Source: AC-32 sp963813435 (lineage in GTDB: Bacteria > Actinomycetota > Thermoleophilia > Gaiellales > Gaiellaceae). From it: a stretch of DNA of 64,000 nt. The notes beneath the pieces are model-generated. The model had not been told where the DNA came from. It saw only the letters and a program-made list of their open reading frames with translations, and ran no database searches. Position numbers and translations under genes: made by a program. Location: assembly GCA_963813435.1 (NCBI GenBank), contig CAWEYY010000004.1, positions 310,001 to 374,000 on the forward strand, given 5' to 3'. Position 1 is the stretch's first letter, and each line of letters begins with the position of its first letter. Below, in pieces: positions 25,189 through 33,844 of the stretch.

Positions 25189-25599
25189 TCAGGCGGTCAT
25201 CCTTCCGGTCGCCTCGTTCCAGCGCACCATCAGTGCGTAGAGGACGACGCCGTTCAGTGTCAGCACGATCAGCGTCCAGAGCGGGTAGGCGCTGTTGCCG
25301 ACCCAGCCGAGGTTCGCAAAGAACGTGATGACTCCGACCACGATCGCGAACCAGCGCGCCCAGCCCGAGCCTGCCAGGAGCCCGAATCCGGCCAGGACGA
25401 TGACGATCCCCCAGAGAAGCACGATCCAGCCCCAGGTGTTGGTGCTGTGGAACAGGACCATCTGATCCTTGGAGATCGCCACGTAGCGGTTGTTGATGAT
25501 CGCGGCCAGGCCCGCGAAGAAGTCCAGCGAGCCGATCACGATCATGAGCAATCCGGCGAAGGCGATCCAGCCGGACCAAGCTCCACCGTTCTCATTCAT
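25189..25599 (-). CDS. DUF7144-like membrane protein, paralogue A
   Basis: Four-span integral membrane protein of 136 residues: WSGWIAFAGLLMIVIGSLDF, WGWIVLLWGIVIVLAGFGLL, FAIVVGVITFFANLGWV and TLIVLTLNGVVLYALMV. The loop YVAISKDQMVLFHSTNTW and the motif AGSGWARWF are shared with the neighbouring paralogue, with over 75 percent identity by eye. Biochemical function unknown for this family. ATG 25599 follows an AGGGAGGG site. A conserved GTCTTGTATGGTCG promoter segment lies upstream of both copies. Confidence 0.85.
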   Translation of the reverse strand: MNENGGAWSGWIAFAGLLMIVIGSLDFFAGLAAIINNRYVAISKDQMVLFHSTNTWGWIVLLWGIVIVLAGFGLLAGSGWARWFAIVVGVITFFANLGWVGNSAYPLWTLIVLTLNGVVLYALMVRWNEATGRMTA

Positions 25600-25682
25600 G
25601 CTTTTCCCTCCCTGTAGCCGTTTGTCGCTTGGTCGCGGCGACCATACAAGACCTGCGCGACGGCGTGAACCGCTGCTTCCCG

Positions 25683-26096
25683 TCAGTTAGCCGCAAGGCT
25701 CTCCTTGGCATCGCTCCAGTGCACCATCAGGGCGTACAGGACAACGCCGTTCAGGGTCAGCACGATCAGCGTCCAGAGCGGATAGGCGGTGTTGCCCAGC
25801 CAGCCCAGATTGACGAAGAACGTGATCGTCCCGGCGATGATCGCGAACCAGCGCGCCCAGCCCGAACCGGCCAGGAGGCCGAAGCCCGCGAGAACGATGA
25901 CGATGCCCCAGAGCAGCGTTACCCAGCCCCAGTGGCTGACGTCGTGAATGAGGACCATCTGATCCCTCGTGACCGTGTAGTAGCGGTCGTTGATGATCGC
26001 GACCAGGCCCGCGAAGAAGTCGAGCGAGCCGATCACCACCATCAGCAGTCCGGCAAATGCGATCCAGCCGGACCATGCCCCACTGTTGCTGTCCAT
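25683..26096 (-). CDS. DUF7144-like membrane protein, paralogue B
   Basis: Tandem duplicate of the preceding membrane gene, 137 residues, with the same four spans and AGSGWARWF motif. The first extracellular loop differs most (YYTVTRDQMVLIHDVSHW against YVAISKDQMVLFHSTNTW), which suggests divergence in an exposed ligand or partner site while the membrane core stayed fixed. Upstream bases of both copies share GTCTTGTATGGTCG, so the promoter was duplicated too. Function unknown. Confidence 0.85.
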   Translation of the reverse strand: MDSNSGAWSGWIAFAGLLMVVIGSLDFFAGLVAIINDRYYTVTRDQMVLIHDVSHWGWVTLLWGIVIVLAGFGLLAGSGWARWFAIIAGTITFFVNLGWLGNTAYPLWTLIVLTLNGVVLYALMVHWSDAKESLAAN

Positions 26097-26155
26097 TCCC
26101 TGCCCTCCTTGTGGGTTTTCGCGGCGCGACCATACAAGACTACGACGCGCCGAGG

Positions 26156-26638
26156 CTAGTGCCCGAGCTTGGCCTCGATTGCGTCCAAGCGCTGCTCAAT
26201 TCGACGCAACGAAGCCATCGCCTCCCCCAGCTCCTCGGTCCGCTGCTTCCGTTCCTCCTCGGCGTCTGCGTCCCGCTCCGCGGTGACGAAGAGCGACGTG
26301 ACGATCGCCGTCACGAAGGTGAGAAACGTCACGCCCAGCAGGATCACGAGACTGCCCAGGACGCGGCCCCAGGTCGAGTGTGGCACGACATCTCCGTAGC
26401 CCACGGTGGAGATCGTCTGCACCGCCCACCACACGGAGATGCCGAAGCTCGGGAAGTCCTCGCGGTCGAGCAGCGTCATGGCGAATGCCGCGATCAGGCA
26501 CAGCGCCACGGTCACGAACACGAGGTACGGGAAGATGCGCCGGTTCGCGACGGCGCGGCCCATGCGCCTCTGCCAGTTCAGGTGATGGTGGAGGCGGTGA
26601 CGCTGCTTCTGCGCGTCCATTCGGCGCCACGTTTGCAA
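26156..26638 (-). CDS. Two-span potassium channel family protein
   Basis: Kcs-type ion channel subunit of 160 residues that would act as a tetramer. First span FPYLVFVTVALCLIAAFAMT, pore helix and selectivity filter SVWWAVQTISTVGYGDVVP (TVGYGD is the canonical K+ filter), second span LGSLVILLGVTFLTFVTAIV, and a C-terminal coiled coil (TEELGEAMASLRRIEQRLDA). The His/Arg-rich N-terminus (RHRLHHHLNWQRR) is cytoplasmic. ATG 26638 is the longest start. It follows the Vps62-like gene on the same strand by 13 bases. Confidence 0.92.
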   Translation of the reverse strand: MQTWRRMDAQKQRHRLHHHLNWQRRMGRAVANRRIFPYLVFVTVALCLIAAFAMTLLDREDFPSFGISVWWAVQTISTVGYGDVVPHSTWGRVLGSLVILLGVTFLTFVTAIVTSLFVTAERDADAEEERKQRTEELGEAMASLRRIEQRLDAIEAKLGH

Positions 26639-26651
26639 ACAGGCCGGACAA

Positions 26652-28559
26652 TCAGGCCGGGGTGACTTCGGCCGGAAGCTCCTCGAGGCGAGGCTCGCGC
26701 TCGGCGAGATGCTCGCGCGCGAGGACGTCGTAGTAGACGTAGGTCGTCGTGATCCCCACGAGCGGCATCGCGATCGCGTACACGAGGCCGGAGACCGCGT
26801 TGACGACGGCGAACGACGCGCTCGTGCCGAGCAGCAAGAGGCCGCCTAGCACGGGGCCGGAAACGAGCACGAGGCCGGCCGTGGCGACGACGAGGGACAG
26901 CACCTTGAACCACTCGCGCCGCACCAGCTGGCCGCTCCGCCGGAGCGCATGGAACCCGCTCGTGGACTCCAGCTCGACGCACGGGGCGATCAGCGCCCAC
27001 CGGACGGCGACCACGAGCGCGATCGGGATCAGGAACACCGAGAGCGTGAGCAGGCTCACGAGCGGAACGGCGACGAGGAGCGCGAGGAACAGGGGCTTGA
27101 TCGCGTCGACCACGAGCCGGTAGGCGCCGATCACGCCGATGTCCCGGCCCGCGTCGATCTCGGCCATCGCGCGCGCGGCCGCGGCCTGGATGAACGTGAG
27201 GCCCAGCAGGCTGAGGATCGTGCCGATCGCGAGCACGATCCACGCGCGGCCCCCGCCGCCCTCGCCGCCCGAGGAGAGACCGAGGAAGGTCGATGCGCTG
27301 ACGATCCCGGTCTGCAGCAGCGTCACGAGGATCGAGACCGGGATCGTGACTAGGCCGATGCCGATGAACAGCAGGGGCCGTTTTACGTACATGCGCCACG
27401 TGGCCGTGACGGTCTGGCCCCACGAACGGCGCCGTGCAAGGCGGAGCGGCGTGCTTGGCGTCCACGTCGTCCGTGAGCAGAGCCACCCGATCAGGATCGC
27501 GAGCCCGGCCAGAACGCCGAGCGTGAGCGCCGCGTTGTTCGCGAGCCGCCTGACGAGGTTCGAACCGGTCTCGACGGCGCCGCAGAACGAGCCGGTCGCC
27601 GCCGTGCCGAGGACGCCTCCCGCCGGGATCCCGTAGCTCCGGTTGCGCCATCCCTCGGACCAGGTGATCGGCTTGGTCCACTGCACCTTCATATTCGGGC
27701 CGGTGGGGCCGTTGAAGAACGCAGGCTGCAGCTCGCCCCAGCGACCCTCGAACACGATCCACGGATACGCCTTGTACGAGGCGGCCGGATCGGTCGGGAT
27801 CGTGTCGACGGCGGGTCGGATCTGCGTGCTAGGGCCGCGGGTGTCGTCGCAGCCGACTCCCTCCGACGCCGAGCGTCCGAGGAAGAGCGCGGAGTCGTAG
27901 AAGTTCGCGTGCGAACCCTCTGCCGCGTAAACGACCGGGTGCGTCCCGTCGACCTTGTTCAGCTTCTCGTCGTCCCACGCGGAGCGCTCGGCCCCTTCGT
28001 GCTGCGAGTAGCCGACCTCGGTCGGGTGGGTCTCGAGCGCCTGTTGCGCATCCGGCGCGTCGAAGTTGAGCTGGATCATCTCCCAGTCGCCCTCGTGGGT
28101 GTTGTTGAAGTCGTTGAAGGGGTAGAAGAACCAGTACTGCAGCGCGAGGCGTCCCTTCTCGGTCGCGACGTGCGCGTACGCCGTCGGCTTGGTGCCCTCG
28201 GTGACTCTGCGCGCCCACTGCTCGTAGCTGCAGCCGGGCTTGAGCGGATTGCCCGGGAAGTCGAGGTGGTACTCGTAGAGCCCCTTGCCGAGGTCGGTCG
28301 CGGTGGGGGCGATCTTGACGAGGTCCGACCCGGTCCACGGGCCGCGCAGCGCAACCGTGGGCTTGTCGAGGATCGCGTCTATGTCGATCGGGCGGTACGG
28401 CTCGCCCGGCCCGCACTCCTCCTTCTGCTCGACCACGCGCACGACGGGCGCGTAGCGGTGGGCGAGCTCCTGGTCAGGCCTGCCGGCCGCGCTCGCGACC
28501 CCGGTCACGGCGAGGCCGAGGAGGGCGATCGCGGCGGCGAGTGCTGCCAGGCGGCGCAT
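26652..28559 (-). CDS. Vps62-like domain fused to a polytopic membrane domain
   Basis: 635-residue fusion. A signal peptide (RRLAALAAAIALLGLAVTGV) leads to an external domain of about 300 residues resembling the Vps62/DUF946 family, with ELAHRYAPVVRV, YPFNDFNNTHEGDWEMIQLN and PVVYAAEGSHANFYDS as key blocks. A span at about 330-350 then leads to a cytoplasmic loop and a six-span C-terminal domain (FIGIGLVTIPVSILVTLLQT onward). Function of this combination is not known to me; the HEGDWE and GSHANF motifs suggest a metal-binding or hydrolytic surface. Same strand as the channel and YihY genes. Confidence 0.75.
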   Translation of the reverse strand: MRRLAALAAAIALLGLAVTGVASAAGRPDQELAHRYAPVVRVVEQKEECGPGEPYRPIDIDAILDKPTVALRGPWTGSDLVKIAPTATDLGKGLYEYHLDFPGNPLKPGCSYEQWARRVTEGTKPTAYAHVATEKGRLALQYWFFYPFNDFNNTHEGDWEMIQLNFDAPDAQQALETHPTEVGYSQHEGAERSAWDDEKLNKVDGTHPVVYAAEGSHANFYDSALFLGRSASEGVGCDDTRGPSTQIRPAVDTIPTDPAASYKAYPWIVFEGRWGELQPAFFNGPTGPNMKVQWTKPITWSEGWRNRSYGIPAGGVLGTAATGSFCGAVETGSNLVRRLANNAALTLGVLAGLAILIGWLCSRTTWTPSTPLRLARRRSWGQTVTATWRMYVKRPLLFIGIGLVTIPVSILVTLLQTGIVSASTFLGLSSGGEGGGGRAWIVLAIGTILSLLGLTFIQAAAARAMAEIDAGRDIGVIGAYRLVVDAIKPLFLALLVAVPLVSLLTLSVFLIPIALVVAVRWALIAPCVELESTSGFHALRRSGQLVRREWFKVLSLVVATAGLVLVSGPVLGGLLLLGTSASFAVVNAVSGLVYAIAMPLVGITTTYVYYDVLAREHLAEREPRLEELPAEVTPA

Positions 28560-28568
28560 CGGCGGAGC

Positions 28569-29525
28569 CTAACCGGGAGGCGGCGGCTTTCCTTTCGGCG
28601 AATCGGGCGTCCCCTGCTGGACGAACAGCCCGAGGAACGCGCGCTTGAGCTGGGTCAGCAGCGGCGCGCCGGGGCCTTCTGGCGGCCGTGCCCAGGCCGC
28701 CGCGATCTCCGCGCCGAGCAGCAGCGCCGACGAGTAGAGGTAGACCGAGTAGAGGAAGACGAGCGCCGCCGTCAGCGACCCGTAGACGACGCTGAGCCGG
28801 GTCGCCCGCTCGTAGAGGAAGCCGGAGGCCAGCGCGATCAGCTGGAAGAAGATCGCGGTCACGATCGCTCCGGCGAGCCCGTCCCTGATCCGCAGCCCGC
28901 GAGCGGGCACGAACCGGTAGAGCAGCAGGACGACAACGATCGAGAGGCCAAACGCGGCCAGGCGGACGAGGCCGTCCGAGAGCGTTCCCGCGCCGATGTC
29001 CGCGGCACTCGCGACGCCCCCGCCGGCCGTGTGCACGAGCTGTCCGAGGACGGTGATCCCCGCGGTGACCAGCACGAGCGCGGCGGCGCCGACGATCAGT
29101 GCGAGGTCGATCAGCTTCCCCCGGGCCATCGGACGCGAGTGGGTGGCGCCCATCGCCGACTCGAGGCCGCCCCGGATCGCGCCCATCATCCCGGTCGCCG
29201 CCCAGACGAACACGAGCAGGCTGATCAGCCCGGCTGCGCTGGCGGGGGTCGCGATCGCGGTGACCGCGTCCTGGACGTCCTTCTTGCCGGCCGCGGACAC
29301 GGGGAGGGCGTCGACGATCGTGTTCGTCACGTCGTGTCTGACGCTGTCGTCCTGGAGCACGAGCCCGAACACCGAGACGAGCACGATCGCCAGCGGCACG
29401 ATCGAGAAGAGCACGCGGTAGGCGATCGCCGCCGCGTGCTGCGGGCACTGGTCCAGGAAGAACCGCTCGACGGCTGCGGGGGCCGCACCCCCGAACTTCT
29501 TGGCGATCGCAACGGGCGAGACCAG
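28569..29525 (-). CDS. YihY/BrkB family membrane protein
   Basis: Six-span inner-membrane protein of about 318 residues. Family hallmarks are CPQHAAAIAYRVLFSIVPLA near the N-terminus, the central VWAATGMMGAIRGGLESAMG and the late segment RLSVVYGSLTAALVFLYSVY. Transport function is unproven for the family, and the old RNase BN label is wrong. The conserved N-terminus extends beyond GTG 29414 and no ATG, GTG or TTG exists before an in-frame stop (29538-29540), so CTG 29525 is the likeliest start. C-terminus is proline-rich (PKGKPPPPG). Confidence 0.86.
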   Translation of the reverse strand: MVSPVAIAKKFGGAAPAAVERFFLDQCPQHAAAIAYRVLFSIVPLAIVLVSVFGLVLQDDSVRHDVTNTIVDALPVSAAGKKDVQDAVTAIATPASAAGLISLLVFVWAATGMMGAIRGGLESAMGATHSRPMARGKLIDLALIVGAAALVLVTAGITVLGQLVHTAGGGVASAADIGAGTLSDGLVRLAAFGLSIVVVLLLYRFVPARGLRIRDGLAGAIVTAIFFQLIALASGFLYERATRLSVVYGSLTAALVFLYSVYLYSSALLLGAEIAAAWARPPEGPGAPLLTQLKRAFLGLFVQQGTPDSPKGKPPPPG

Positions 29526-29571
29526 GGCCCTGCGACCCTAGCGCGGGCGCGTGACGGGCTCGCCGTTCCCG

Positions 29572-29601
29572 TTGCAGCCGCTCGGCGCCGCCGAATACGA
29601 T
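29572..29601 (+). promoter_or_regulatory. Promoter of the 20-kb plus-strand gene block
   Basis: TTGCAG (29572-29577), 18-base spacer, TACGAT (29596-29601), then 7 bases to ATG 29609: a leaderless arrangement for the first molybdenum hydroxylase gene. Confidence 0.6.
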
Positions 29602-29608
29602 TACCGTC

Positions 29609-30418
29609 ATGCTGCTCAGCGAGGTGGGGTACGCGCAGCCGGACACGCTCGAGCAGGCACTCGAGGTTCTCGCGCAGCACGAGGGCGCGCGTGCCCTGGC
29701 CGGCGGACAGACCCTGATCAACGTCATGAAGGCGCGCGCGGCGTCGCCCGACGTCCTCGTCGACCTGAACCGGATCTCCGCGCTGAAGGGGATCGAGCTC
29801 GGCGCCGACGGCACGCTCGAGATCGGACCGATGACGACCTACTCCGAGCTGATCGCCTCGCCCGAGGCCCGGGCGCGGCCGATCCTCGGCGAGGTCTGTG
29901 CCCAGATCGCCGACGTTCAGGTCCGGAACCGCGGCACGATCGGCGGGAACATCTGCTCCAGCGACCCGACGAACCACCTGCCGCCGCTAATGGTCGCGAT
30001 CGGCGCGCAGCTGACGATCGCGGGCGAGGGCGGCGAGCGGACCGTTTCCGCGGACGAGTTCTTCCTCGGCGTCTACATGACCGCCGTCGCACCCGACGAG
30101 CTGCTGACGAAGATCACGATCCCGGCCGGCCGCAGCGACGGGTTCGCCGCGATCCCGATCGGCAAGGACGGCACCTGCATCGTCAACGCGGCCGCGACCG
30201 CGAACGGGGAGCTGCGCGTCGCGCTCGGCTGCGTCGGCGCCGTTCCCGAGCTGGTGACCCCGGCCTCCGCGGACGCGGATGCGGTGCGCGAGGCCGTGCG
30301 TGGGGCCGGGATCGAGCCGCCTGGCGACGTGCACGCGTCGTCCGACTACCGCCGCCACCTGGCCGAGGTCGTCGCGGCCCGCGCAGCCGCGAAGGCGTCC
30401 GAGAGGGCGGGCGAGTAG
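29609..30418 (+). CDS. Molybdenum hydroxylase FAD-binding (medium) subunit
   Basis: CoxM/XdhB-type subunit that passes electrons from the iron-sulfur subunit to an acceptor. FAD-binding motifs are LAGGQTLINVMKAR at about residues 30-43 and VRNRGTIGGNICSSDPTNHL at about 109-128. 269 residues, slightly short. First gene of a continuous plus-strand block; its TAG overlaps the GTG of the next gene (TAGTG). The C-terminal CO_deh_flav_C domain is present but short. Substrate is set by the large subunit. Confidence 0.93.
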   Translation: MLLSEVGYAQPDTLEQALEVLAQHEGARALAGGQTLINVMKARAASPDVLVDLNRISALKGIELGADGTLEIGPMTTYSELIASPEARARPILGEVCAQIADVQVRNRGTIGGNICSSDPTNHLPPLMVAIGAQLTIAGEGGERTVSADEFFLGVYMTAVAPDELLTKITIPAGRSDGFAAIPIGKDGTCIVNAAATANGELRVALGCVGAVPELVTPASADADAVREAVRGAGIEPPGDVHASSDYRRHLAEVVAARAAAKASERAGE

Positions 30419-30906
30419 TGGCCGCGGTCGAGACCTCGAAGACGATCACGGTCGAGATCAACGGCGAGACGTTCGAGCGAGAAGTCGACTCGCGCCGCCT
30501 CCTGATCCATTTCATCCGCGACGACGTCGATCTGACCGGCTCGCACATCGGGTGCGACACCGGCAACTGCGGCGCGTGCAGCGTGATCCTCGACGGCACG
30601 CTCGTGAAGAGCTGCATGCTGCTCGCGGTCCAGGTCGACGGCTGCTCGATCGAGACCGTCGAGGGCCTGTCCGAGCCGGGCGAGCTGAACGAGCTCCAGC
30701 AGGCGTTCAACGACTATCACGCGCTCCAGTGCGGCTACTGCACGCCCGGGATGCTGATGAGCGCAACCGCTCTCCTGCGCGAGAACTCGAGCCCGTCCGA
30801 CGAGGAGATCTCGCGCGCGATCCAGGGGAACATCTGCCGCTGCACCGGCTACTGGAACATCGTCAAGGCGATCAGGGCCGCCTCCGGCCAGGAGGTCATG
30901 GAGTGA
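30418..30906 (+). CDS. Molybdenum hydroxylase [2Fe-2S] (small) subunit
   Basis: 162-residue electron-transfer subunit with two iron-sulfur clusters. The plant-type ferredoxin cluster uses the cysteines of GCDTGNCGAC and KSC, and the second cluster those of QCGYCTPGM and NICRCTGYWN. GTG 30418 overlaps the upstream stop. It forms the M-S-L order typical of Cox-type enzymes with its neighbours (GTGA overlap into the large subunit). Confidence 0.95.
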   Translation: MAAVETSKTITVEINGETFEREVDSRRLLIHFIRDDVDLTGSHIGCDTGNCGACSVILDGTLVKSCMLLAVQVDGCSIETVEGLSEPGELNELQQAFNDYHALQCGYCTPGMLMSATALLRENSSPSDEEISRAIQGNICRCTGYWNIVKAIRAASGQEVME

Positions 30907-33380
30907 CCGAGACCACGACCGTCACCGAGCCGATCGTCGTCGAGGCGGGCGAGACGCGGCCGGGCTACGCGGGCCAGAGCGTGAAGCGCAAGGAGGACAA
31001 GCGGCTCGTCCAGGGCGAGGGCCTGTTCGTGGACGACGTCAAGCGCCACAACATGGGCTTCGTCCACTTCGTCCGCTCGCCGTACGCCCATGCGAAGATC
31101 CGCTCGGTCGACGTCTCGAAGGCGCTCGAGCACCCGGGCGTGTACGGGACACTGACCGGGGACGAGGTCGCGCTCATGACCGACCCGTTCTTCCAGATCT
31201 CCTCGCCGCCAGGCGCGCACATCAAGGACTACTGCCTCGCCGTCGGCAAGGCGCGGTTCGTCGGCGAGCCGGTCGCCGCGGTGGTGGCGTCGACGCGCGA
31301 GGCCGCGCGCGACGCGTCCGAGCTCGTCGAGGTCGACTACGAGCCGCTGCCGGTGGTGACCGACGCGCGGCGCGCGCTCCAGGACGAGGCGCCCGTCCTC
31401 CACGACGAGGCCGGCACGAACCTCACCTGGGAGGGCGTCTACGAGTGGGGCGACCTCGACCAGGCGTTCGCCGAGGCCGACCGGGTCGTGAAGATCTCGG
31501 AGCTCCACTTCGACCGGTTCAACTCGACCCCGCTCGAGTGCAACGGGGCGCTCGTCGAGTACAACCGCGGAATCGGCCAGTGGACGATCACCACGAACAA
31601 CCAGTTCCCCGGGTTCGCGGTGATCATGATGGGGCCGGCGATGCGGGTCGGGCTGGACAAGCTCCGCATGGTCACCCAGGACATCGGCGGCGGGTTCGGC
31701 AACAAGATCACCTCGCATCCGCAGCTCGTCGCGTGCTGCCTGCTCGCGCGGAAGCTGAACCGGACCGTCCAGTGGACGGAGTGGCGCACGGATTTTCACC
31801 TCTCGATGTCGCACGGGAACGAGCGCTGGTTCCAGGACACCGAGGTCGCGGTCAAGAACGACGGCACGCTGCTCGGGTTCCGGACCATCGCGCTCGACGA
31901 CGCGGGCGCGTGGCTCCGCTACGAGCCGCTCGGCGGCGTGATCTGGGCGCAGGTGACCCCGGGCCTGTACCGCTGGAAGCACATCCGGCTCGACTTCAGG
32001 CAGGTGGTGACGAACAAGGCGCCCGTCTCGCCGAACCGCGGCTATTCGCGGATGCAGCACCTCTGGTTCACCGAGCGGGTGATCGACATCGTCGCGCACG
32101 AGCTCGGGCTCGACCCGGTCGACGTGCGCAAGCGCAACTACGTCAAGGCCGAGGAGATGCCGTACACGACGCCGAACGGCTGCGTCTACGACTCGGGCGA
32201 CTACGCGGCGATGCTCGACACCGCGCTGGAGCTGATCGGCTACGAACGGATCGAGGAGCGGCGCGCGGACGCCGAGAGCCGGGGGAAGCTGCTCGGCTTC
32301 GGGATCGGCTCGACGCTCGACTCGGGCACGAACAACTTCGGCCAGTCGCGCCTGATCAACCCGGAGCTCCAGTTCTCGGGCAACAACGAGGTCGCGACCG
32401 TGAAGCTCGACATCTTCGGCGAGATCGTCGTCACGCTCGGGACGACGCCGCAGGGGCAGGGCCACGAGACGACGGCGTCGCAGGTCGTGGCCGACATCCT
32501 CGGCTGCTCGGTCGAGGACGTGCACGTCCGCGCGGGCCACGATTCGTACTGGAACTCGCACGCCGGCTTCTCGGGCACCTATGCGAGCCAGTTCGCGGTC
32601 ACGGGGCTCGGCGCGGTCAAGGGCGCCACGGACATGCTCGCGGGCGAGATGCGCAAGCTCGCCTCGGTGATCCTCGGCTGCACGCCCGACGACATCGAGC
32701 TCGCGGAGGGCTTCGCCCGGATCAAGGGCAACCCCGAGGCCGCGCTGCCGTTCATGGCGCTCGGCGCGATCATCAACGCGAACAACGCGGGCCTCCCCGA
32801 GGACCTCGACGTCACGCTCAACTGCCGCTACGTCTACCGGCCGCCGTTCGAGGTCCCGGACGTCGAGAAGAAATACGGGAACCTGACGCTGACCTACGCG
32901 ACGCAGATCCACGTCGCGATCCTCGAGGTCGACCCCGAGACCGGGGTCTACGAGATCGTCGACTACGCGGCCGTCGACGACTGCGGCAAGCGGATCAACC
33001 CGCAGGTCGTCGAAGGCCAGGTGATGGGCGCGACCGCCCAGGCGCTCGGCGCGGCGACGCATGAGACGTTCACCTACGACGAGGATGGGAACCTGCTGAC
33101 GCCCAACTTCTACGACTACCACGTGCCGCACGCACTCGACATGCCGCCGCTCAAGACCGGCAGCACCGAGAGCCCCTCGCCGTTCACCTCGCTCGGCACG
33201 AAGGGCATGGGCGAGGGCGGCGGCGCCGGGATCCACGCGGTGTGCGCCGCGCTGCAGGATGCGCTCAGCTCCCACGGCAAGCCGGTCGTCTACGACAGCT
33301 GCAACCCATACCACCGGGTCTGGGAGCTGCTCAGCGACCCCGAGTCCTCGCGGGAGCGAGTGTCCGTGGAGGCGACGTGA
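30903..33380 (+). CDS. Molybdenum hydroxylase large (molybdopterin) subunit, non-CODH
   Basis: 825-residue catalytic subunit of the xanthine dehydrogenase/CODH superfamily. Key blocks are DIGGGFGNKI near residue 260, TLGTTPQGQGHETTASQVVA and the C-terminal GTKGMGEGGGAG, holding the base-catalytic Glu. The active-site loop that reads AYRCSFR in true form I CO dehydrogenase and AYRGAGR in form II reads SPNRGYSRMQH here, so CO oxidation is unlikely. Hydroxylation of an aromatic or N-heterocyclic compound or an aldehyde is more likely. GTG 30903 overlaps the upstream stop. The following catabolic genes suggest it starts a degradation route. Confidence 0.92.
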   Translation: MTETTTVTEPIVVEAGETRPGYAGQSVKRKEDKRLVQGEGLFVDDVKRHNMGFVHFVRSPYAHAKIRSVDVSKALEHPGVYGTLTGDEVALMTDPFFQISSPPGAHIKDYCLAVGKARFVGEPVAAVVASTREAARDASELVEVDYEPLPVVTDARRALQDEAPVLHDEAGTNLTWEGVYEWGDLDQAFAEADRVVKISELHFDRFNSTPLECNGALVEYNRGIGQWTITTNNQFPGFAVIMMGPAMRVGLDKLRMVTQDIGGGFGNKITSHPQLVACCLLARKLNRTVQWTEWRTDFHLSMSHGNERWFQDTEVAVKNDGTLLGFRTIALDDAGAWLRYEPLGGVIWAQVTPGLYRWKHIRLDFRQVVTNKAPVSPNRGYSRMQHLWFTERVIDIVAHELGLDPVDVRKRNYVKAEEMPYTTPNGCVYDSGDYAAMLDTALELIGYERIEERRADAESRGKLLGFGIGSTLDSGTNNFGQSRLINPELQFSGNNEVATVKLDIFGEIVVTLGTTPQGQGHETTASQVVADILGCSVEDVHVRAGHDSYWNSHAGFSGTYASQFAVTGLGAVKGATDMLAGEMRKLASVILGCTPDDIELAEGFARIKGNPEAALPFMALGAIINANNAGLPEDLDVTLNCRYVYRPPFEVPDVEKKYGNLTLTYATQIHVAILEVDPETGVYEIVDYAAVDDCGKRINPQVVEGQVMGATAQALGAATHETFTYDEDGNLLTPNFYDYHVPHALDMPPLKTGSTESPSPFTSLGTKGMGEGGGAGIHAVCAALQDALSSHGKPVVYDSCNPYHRVWELLSDPESSRERVSVEAT

Positions 33381-33838
33381 AGGTCTCCGGCGAGCGCGTG
33401 TTCGACGCGCCGCGCGCGGCGGTCTGGCACGTCCTGAACGACCCGGCCTCGATGGCGAAGACGATGCCCGGAGTCGAGAGCTTCGACGTCCAGGACGAAA
33501 AGCACTGGCGGGCCTACGTGAAGATCCCGCTCGGCCTCGGCGGCCTCAAGCTGACGATGGACATGGAGAAGACCGAGGAGCGCGAGCCCGAGTACGCGCA
33601 GCTCTCGATCAAGGGCAACGGCGTGGGGGCGATGCTCAACATGACGACGGCGTTCACGCTGACCGAGGACGGCGGCGGCACGAAGATGGACTGGGAGGCC
33701 GACGTTCACATCGCCGGCCCCGTCGGCTCGATGGGTCAGCGCGTGCTCCAGCCGATCGTCAACCAGCAGGTCGAGCACGTCCTGAATTCGCTCGACGAGC
33801 AGGTCCGCGAAGCGTCGACGACTCCGGCCGAGAGCTAG
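33377..33838 (+). CDS. coxG: CoxG-family SRPBCC protein
   Basis: 153-residue START/SRPBCC-fold protein related to CO dehydrogenase subunit G, which helps membrane attachment or maturation of Cox-type enzymes. Typical opening KVSGERVFDAPRAAVWHVLN and DPASMAKTMPGVESF; the final helix (VNQQVEHVLNSLDEQV) is also typical. It lacks the C-terminal membrane helix of long CoxG forms. GTG 33377 overlaps the large-subunit stop (GTGA), which binds it to the hydroxylase. Confidence 0.9.
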   Translation: MKVSGERVFDAPRAAVWHVLNDPASMAKTMPGVESFDVQDEKHWRAYVKIPLGLGGLKLTMDMEKTEEREPEYAQLSIKGNGVGAMLNMTTAFTLTEDGGGTKMDWEADVHIAGPVGSMGQRVLQPIVNQQVEHVLNSLDEQVREASTTPAES

Positions 33839-33844
33839 CTCCTC

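Noticed and set aside
28474..29814. 446-codon frame over the YihY gene
   Set aside because: It is in a different frame from the conserved YihY protein and has low-complexity Arg-rich sequence.
29609..33838. Form I CO dehydrogenase (coxMSLG)
   Set aside because: The large subunit lacks AYRCSFR (it has SPNRGYSRMQH); coxD and coxE lie at the other locus near 60.5-62.5 kb.
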